Part shown: piece after piece, positions 27,490-31,656 of the stretch
How the letters are laid out: each line of letters begins with the position of its first letter
Position numbering within the stretch: the stretch's first letter is position 1
NCBI GenBank assembly: GCA_003427395.1
Contig: BFEA01000113.1
Location: 2,089,926 to 2,121,581 of the forward strand
From: Chara braunii
Taxonomy: Eukaryota > Streptophyta > Charophyceae > Charales > Characeae
DNA length: 31,656 nt
Reading direction: 5' to 3'
Position numbers and translations under genes: made by a program
The notes under the pieces: generated by a model
Database searches by the model: none
The model's input: the letters and a program-made list of their open reading frames with translations, nothing else
What the model was told of the DNA's origin: nothing

Positions 27490-28232
27490 TTGGCCGAGGC
27501 TATTGACTCGCTTGTCACCCTGCAAACACGTTTAGTCCAAACGATGCTCTGTTCGTTAAATGTATCTGAGTCCTTAGAGGACTTAGAGGACTGGTCCGAG
27601 AGAGAACCTCGTGAGTTGTGGGTGGCGATGTCTAAAGGTCCTAGAGGGGAGCACTTCGTTGTGGAAGTCAGTGTAGGTGGCCGAAAGTGCGGCGCCTTCG
27701 TAGACAATGGCTCCACGCCAAACACTTCATATGCCGCGACTATGTTGAGAGGCTACACTTGAGGGACCAGGTGCTTCGACTAAGTAGATTTGTAGTGTCT
27801 ACCTTAGCCAACAAGGAGCGCATGGTTGTCCACGACTACATCAAGGATGTGGTCTGCACCTTCTCCTATGGAGGAGGGGAACTTCATCACCAGATTTTGT
27901 TCCTGGTTAGCGGCGACTTGCAATTTGACATGTTGTTGGGTATGTACCACCTCGAGGTTGCCAAGCCCCAGTTTGATTGGGACCAAATGCTTATGCATGT
28001 GTTGTCGGATGGGAGGACCGTTAGAGTAGCTAAATATAAGGCTAGCAGGTTAGTTGACTCCTATGGTTGCATGTGCGCGTCTGTGTTCTGTAATTATTAT
28101 AAACAGAACCAAGAGGAGGGTATGTGTCTGGTCTTTGTCTCTGAGAAAGGGGAGGCTGCCAAATCACCCTTAGAGATCGAAGTTGTCATTGCTAAGTACC
28201 CCGATCTGTTTGAGAGCCTTTGGGTGTCATAG
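27490..28232 (+). pseudogene. Element C aspartic protease with altered active site
   Basis: The frame 27490-27762 reaches the active site as FVDNGSTPNTSYAATML, where the usual D-S/T-G is D-N-G. Asn could come from Ser by one G-to-A change. A frameshift near 27745 puts the rest in another frame, to 28232: HDYIKDVVCTFSYGGGELHH, then the second conserved motif FDMLLGMYHLEVAKPQFDWD. The region ends with IAKYPDLFESL, the usual linker to RT. A TAG at 27487-27489 lies just before the open stretch. The protease would mature gag-pol, but the changed triad residue and the shift make activity unlikely. Confidence 0.85.
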
Positions 28233-28299
28233 AGAGGGAAGTCGACCATGCTATAGAAATTATCCTAGGCTGTAAAACGCCAAAGGGAGGATCTATAGG

Positions 28300-28812
28300 A
28301 TGGTCGTGGACGAGTTGGACCAACTTCGGCGGCAACTGAAGAAACTCATAGAGATTGGCTGGATACGGCCTAGCACATCTCCCTATGGTTTACCAGTCTT
28401 ATTCGTTCTGAAGAAAAGGGGATCACTGAGGATGTGCATTGACTATATAGGCCTCAATGCCATCATCATTCAAAATGCAGAGCCTCTACCCTGCATTGAC
28501 GATCTATTGGACAGGGTTCAGGGATGTAAGTACTTCACTAAGATAGACTTAAAGTTTGACAACCATCAGATTGCGATTAGACCAGATGATCAGCAAAAAA
28601 TCGCTTTTCAGACAAGGTACGGTCTGTACGAGTTTGTGGTGGCGCCTTTTGGCCTTCGCAAGGTGTTGGGTAAGTTCCAACATGCCATGAATAAGATGTT
28701 TCATGACTTCTTAGATAAGTTTATCGTCGTGTACCTCGATGACATCCTTATCTTAAGTAAGACTGTTGAGGAGCACGCACAACACGTAGACCTTGTGCTT
28801 GGACCCTTGTGA
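28300..28812 (+). pseudogene. Element C reverse transcriptase
   Basis: A 170-residue frame with RT motifs in order: [33 protein letters not shown], catalytic D83 in [31 protein letters not shown], and the YLDD site at residues 145-148 ([13 protein letters not shown]). Several conserved positions are altered compared with element B: Arg to Ile after IDY, FDNHQ for SGYHQ, and RKVLG for TNAPA. The last two are unlikely to be tolerated. The frame ends at TGA 28810-28812, one C-to-T change from CGA. The N-terminal start is internal; a shift upstream near 28290 detaches it from the protease. Confidence 0.9.
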
Positions 28813-29545
28813 CAACACAAGTATAAAAGCAACTTGGAGAAATGCAAGTTCGGTCACACCAAGATCTTTATACTTGGGTCATGAACTATTTGCGGATGGG
28901 CTTAGGCCCGAAGATACGAAGGTGGCTAGTATTTGAGACTGGCCATGACCTCAATTTGGGACGGAGGTCCGGTCCTTCTTGGGGATGACAGGCTACTACC
29001 GGAATTTTGTAAAGAACCATAGTACGATGGCTGCCACCTTGATGAACCTAACACGCCTTGACACCTAATGGGAATGGATTGATGATTGCGAGAGAGCCTT
29101 CAAGCGATTGAAGTATGCTCATGCATCATGACATCCTCATTGTCCTAAATCCTGAGAAGTCGTTCATCGTTACCAATGACGCAAGCCAATATGGCATTGG
29201 CGCTGTGTTGGCTCAATATTAGGGGAAAAAGTTGAGGCCGATCAAGTACATAAGCAAGAAGATGCCATCAAAGAAATTGGCGAAATCTACCTACGAGAGG
29301 GAACTTCTATGCCCTATACAAAGCTTTAATCCATTGGAGACACCATCTTTTGGGCAGGTTCTTCTATTTGAGGATTGACCATCGGAAGCTCAAGTGGATT
29401 AAGCCGCAACCTGTTTTCTCCGATGCAAGCGCTGGATTGAAGTCATAGATCAATATGACTTCAAGCTAGACTATATGACTTTAAGCTAGACTATGTGAAG
29501 GGAGAGTACAATAAGGTTGCTGACGCACTCTCATGAAGGGCGGAC
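28813..29545 (+). pseudogene. Element C RT connection and RNase H, heavily broken
   Basis: No long frame is open, but pieces are clear. YKSNLEKCKFGHTK and FLGMTGYYRNFVKNHSTM mark the RT end. SFIVTNDASQYGIGAVLAQY carries the first RNase H Asp, followed by TAG at 29220-29222. STYEREL carries the Glu, and ADALS precedes TGA at 29534-29536. Two TGA codons (28934-28936, 28946-28948) interrupt the RT connection. A short direct duplication (GACTTCAAGCTAGACTATAT and GACTTTAAGCTAGACTATGT near 29457-29500) adds a further disruption. Confidence 0.82.
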
Positions 29546-29554
29546 AACCTAGGT

Positions 29555-30343
29555 GTGCTGACTACTGAGTTTGGCCTATCTGACGAGCTGACTCAATCCA
29601 TGGTGGATGCCTACAAGGAAGATCCCATCATGATGGGCATCATCTGCAAGCTTGAGGCTAGAGACAAAGCCACATCCGACGAGTTTGTGATGGTGGGTGG
29701 TTTACTCTTCCTTGAGAGAAGGCCGACTTTAAAAGATAGTGTGTGTCGTCTAGTGAGTCTTTGCGTAGTTTGGTTCTAGGAGAATGTCATGATGCATCGG
29801 GACATTTTGGTTACAAGAAGACCAGTGCTAATCTAGTGCAGTGTTTCTGGTGGCCTTTTGTCGTTGCTATGCGAAGAGTTACGTACAGACTTGTCAGGTC
29901 TGTCAACGTGACAAACCGAGAACTCAAGCACGGCTTGGGTTAATCAAGCCCTTGCCCATTCCTGCTGGCCCGGGACAGAGCGTGTCCATGGACTTCATGG
30001 ATACCCTCATGACCAGCAAGAGTGGCAAGAGGCATATATTTGTCATAGTAGATTGGTTCAGCAAGTACGCTAGATTAGTTTCCATGCCAAGGACCGCAAA
30101 GACTGAGCACATCATCATGTTCTTCATGGATAACTAGGTGGGTGATTCGGACTGCCCAAGTCTATTGGTAGTGATAGAGATGTCCGTTTCGCCAGTGAGA
30201 TGTGGAAGAAAGCAGCTGAACAGATAGGCAGCCTCCAAATGACTTCAGGGAATCATTACGAAGCCAATGGTCAAGCGGAGCAGATGAACAGCGGAGTACA
30301 ACACCTGCTGAGGCATTACATCAGGCCCAGCCAGGAGGACTAG
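29555..30343 (+). pseudogene. Element C integrase zinc-binding and catalytic domains
   Basis: Three overlapping frames carry this region. The zinc-binding domain reads GECHDASGHFGYKK (both His present) and CQVCQRDK (both Cys present), but His and Cys pairs fall in different frames. The core has the first Asp in SVSMDFMDTL, the second in SDRDVRFASEMW, and the Glu in EANGQAEQMN. The Asp-Glu spacing looks one residue short of 35. TAG codons at 30135-30137 and 30341-30343 interrupt it; both would arise from Trp TGG by one G-to-A change. The enzyme would insert element DNA into the chromosome but cannot be made from this copy. Confidence 0.87.
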
Positions 30344-30524
30344 GATGGGAAACTTCCTCTCATCGCCAGCCTGTACAACGACGCAGTTCACATCACCACG
30401 GGTGTCTCTCCGAATGAAATTCACTTGGGGCGGAAGCCTTGATCAGCATTAGACTCTCTCCCCGGAAAACCGACGAGCTGCGACACCAGGAGCCATTGGA
30501 TTTGGTGTCCAGTATGAGAAGCTG

Positions 30525-30870
30525 TTGCAGCAGGCTGTCGAGCACATCAAGAAATCTCAAGGAGCTATGATAGCCTCTGAAAACAGACATAAACGACAGT
30601 CCATATTTCAGGTAGGAGAACGAGTCTGGGTTAAGGCTAGTGAGTCAGGACGGGAGTTTCGCATTTCTAGAAAGCTAATACCCCAGTATTTTGGTCCTTG
30701 GGAGGTCTTGGATATTTTGGGTAGTGATCCAGATGGTCCCTCCTATGTGATTAGAATCCCAGGTCATCTGCGCATTTACCCAGTCTTTCACGCTTCTGAG
30801 GTTGCACCTTTTGCTGAGACTGACAGATTCCCATTGTCGAGGCAGGGGACATTCTGGCCTGGGAGCTCTT
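30525..30870 (+). pseudogene. Element C integrase C-terminal GPF/Y module
   Basis: This frame reads SENRHKRQSIFQVGERVWVK, then RKLIPQYFGPWEVLDILGSD (the GPF/Y core), and LRIYPVFHASEVAPFAETDR. This corresponds closely to the same region in elements A and B. After FPLSRQ, near 30845, the similarity stops and the translation becomes Gly/Ser/Trp-rich with no sign of the chromodomain seen in B. The true element appears truncated or rearranged here. TGA at 30440-30442 lies upstream. Confidence 0.85.
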
Positions 30871-31656
30871 GGGGAAGTGCTGCTGGATCAGAGTGCTGGG
30901 AGGCCGCTAGGGAGTGAGGCTGGAGGGTGCACACGGGTGCTAAGTGGTGAGAAGGTGCAGCTTGGCTGCGGGCGCACGGCGGCCATAGCCGGGCTGCTTG
31001 GGCGCATTCTGGTATTGGTGATGGTGGTCTTATGAAGAGAGGGTGCACGTAGTGGGTGAGAAAGTGGTGAGGTCGAGGGGAGAAGAGACACCTGATGCAT
31101 GCTGGCAGTCTGCATAGGTGACGTCATCACGTCAATTGGTCTTCAGCTTGAAATGATCCTGCTGTACGTCGTAGCTGTAGGCTAGTTTAGGTGCTGAGTA
31201 GGAAGGCTGGGTGTTGAGCGCCGATCAAGAAGGGCAGGATTGGATACTATGTTGGTGTGGCGAGAGAGTGCCGACATTGACATTTGAGTTCATTGTATTG
31301 CTCTTATGTGGCTTGTATCTCGGTGCATTGTGCTTTCTGCTTGGTACACGACTATCTGGTCTTCAACGTGATATTGCAATTTGGTTTTCTGTCTCTCGCT
31401 CTCACTCGTTTTCATTGCACTTTTATTCTAGGCTGGGCCGCCGCCCGGTCGGTTGGGCCCGGGGGGGTCTGCCCGGCGAAACCGGGCGATGCAAAAACAC
31501 AGCAAGGAATTTTTTTTATTTTTTTTGAAGGCGGGGTTGTGCTGCGCTATCCTAGAGGACCCCGAATCTGCAATATAAAAGTTAAGTTGGGGGCTGGGGG
31601 AGTGGGTGGGGGAGGGATGTCAGCGGGGGGTCTGGGGGATGTCAGTGCTGGTATGT
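30871..31656. other. G-rich DNA after element C, no gene recognised
   Basis: The plus strand is rich in GGTG and GGAG words to about 31090. It is then ordinary DNA, with a GC-rich patch at 31440-31490 containing the hairpin GCCCGG-CGAAA-CCGGGC. A T-rich run follows at 31509-31527, and G-rich DNA continues to the window end. It could include element C's 3' LTR, but no matching copy exists within the window to prove it. Confidence 0.55.

Larger units (their letters stand above)
26262..30870 (+). mobile_element. Element C: decayed Ty3/gypsy retrotransposon, LTRs not found
   Basis: The plus strand carries gag, a zinc knuckle, protease, RT, RNase H and integrase in Ty3/gypsy order, ending with a GPF/Y module. 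Several frameshifts and at least nine in-frame stops break it. Identifiable similarity stops near 30870, before any chromodomain. No direct repeats flank it within the window. The limits given are those of recognisable coding sequence, not of the element. Confidence 0.9.

Overview
Eukaryotic, repeat-dominated DNA. The window holds three broken Ty3/gypsy LTR retrotransposons, microsatellites, one sized assembly gap and several single-N joins. I find no convincing host protein gene. All three elements look like plant-type chromoviruses: the order is gag, protease, RT, RNase H, integrase, all three keep the integrase GPF/Y module, and A and B (not C) also show a chromodomain-like tail. The two primer-binding sites I could find match initiator-Met tRNA with one mismatch each. 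This suggests a streptophyte, either a land plant or a charophyte alga such as Chara. The organism assignment is inference only.

Layout. 1-1537: (GA)n start, a 21-bp tandem repeat and no gene. 1538-11038: element A on the minus strand, with a 3' LTR fragment (1538-2658), a degraded pol and gag (2871-7625), a 2-kb leader, a PBS (9638-9649) and a 5' LTR (9651-11038). 11039-14446: intergenic, with a CT-rich tract, a G23-AA-C18 palindrome, a tRNA-like inverted repeat, a 125-N gap beside (TC)n, and short direct duplications. 14447-23035: element B on the minus strand, the most complete element, with both LTRs, a candidate CAGG target duplication, a PBS, an unusual leader full of TGCCACGTCAGC motifs, gag and pol. 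23036-26261: intergenic, AT-rich and then GC-rich, no gene seen. 26262 to about 30870: element C on the plus strand, gag-pol with many stops and no LTRs found. 30871-31656: G-rich, no gene seen.

State of the elements. None can encode an intact polyprotein. A has lost the RT segment that carries the YLDD catalytic site. B has near-complete domains split by several small indels and a few stops. C carries at least nine in-frame stops, each explainable by a C-to-T or G-to-A transition. The gag zinc knuckle is damaged in all three elements, each by a different change. The best candidates for something undescribed are the ACGT-core motif array and the PBS-proximal stem-loop in the leader of B, and the tRNA-like inverted repeat at 12491-12587.
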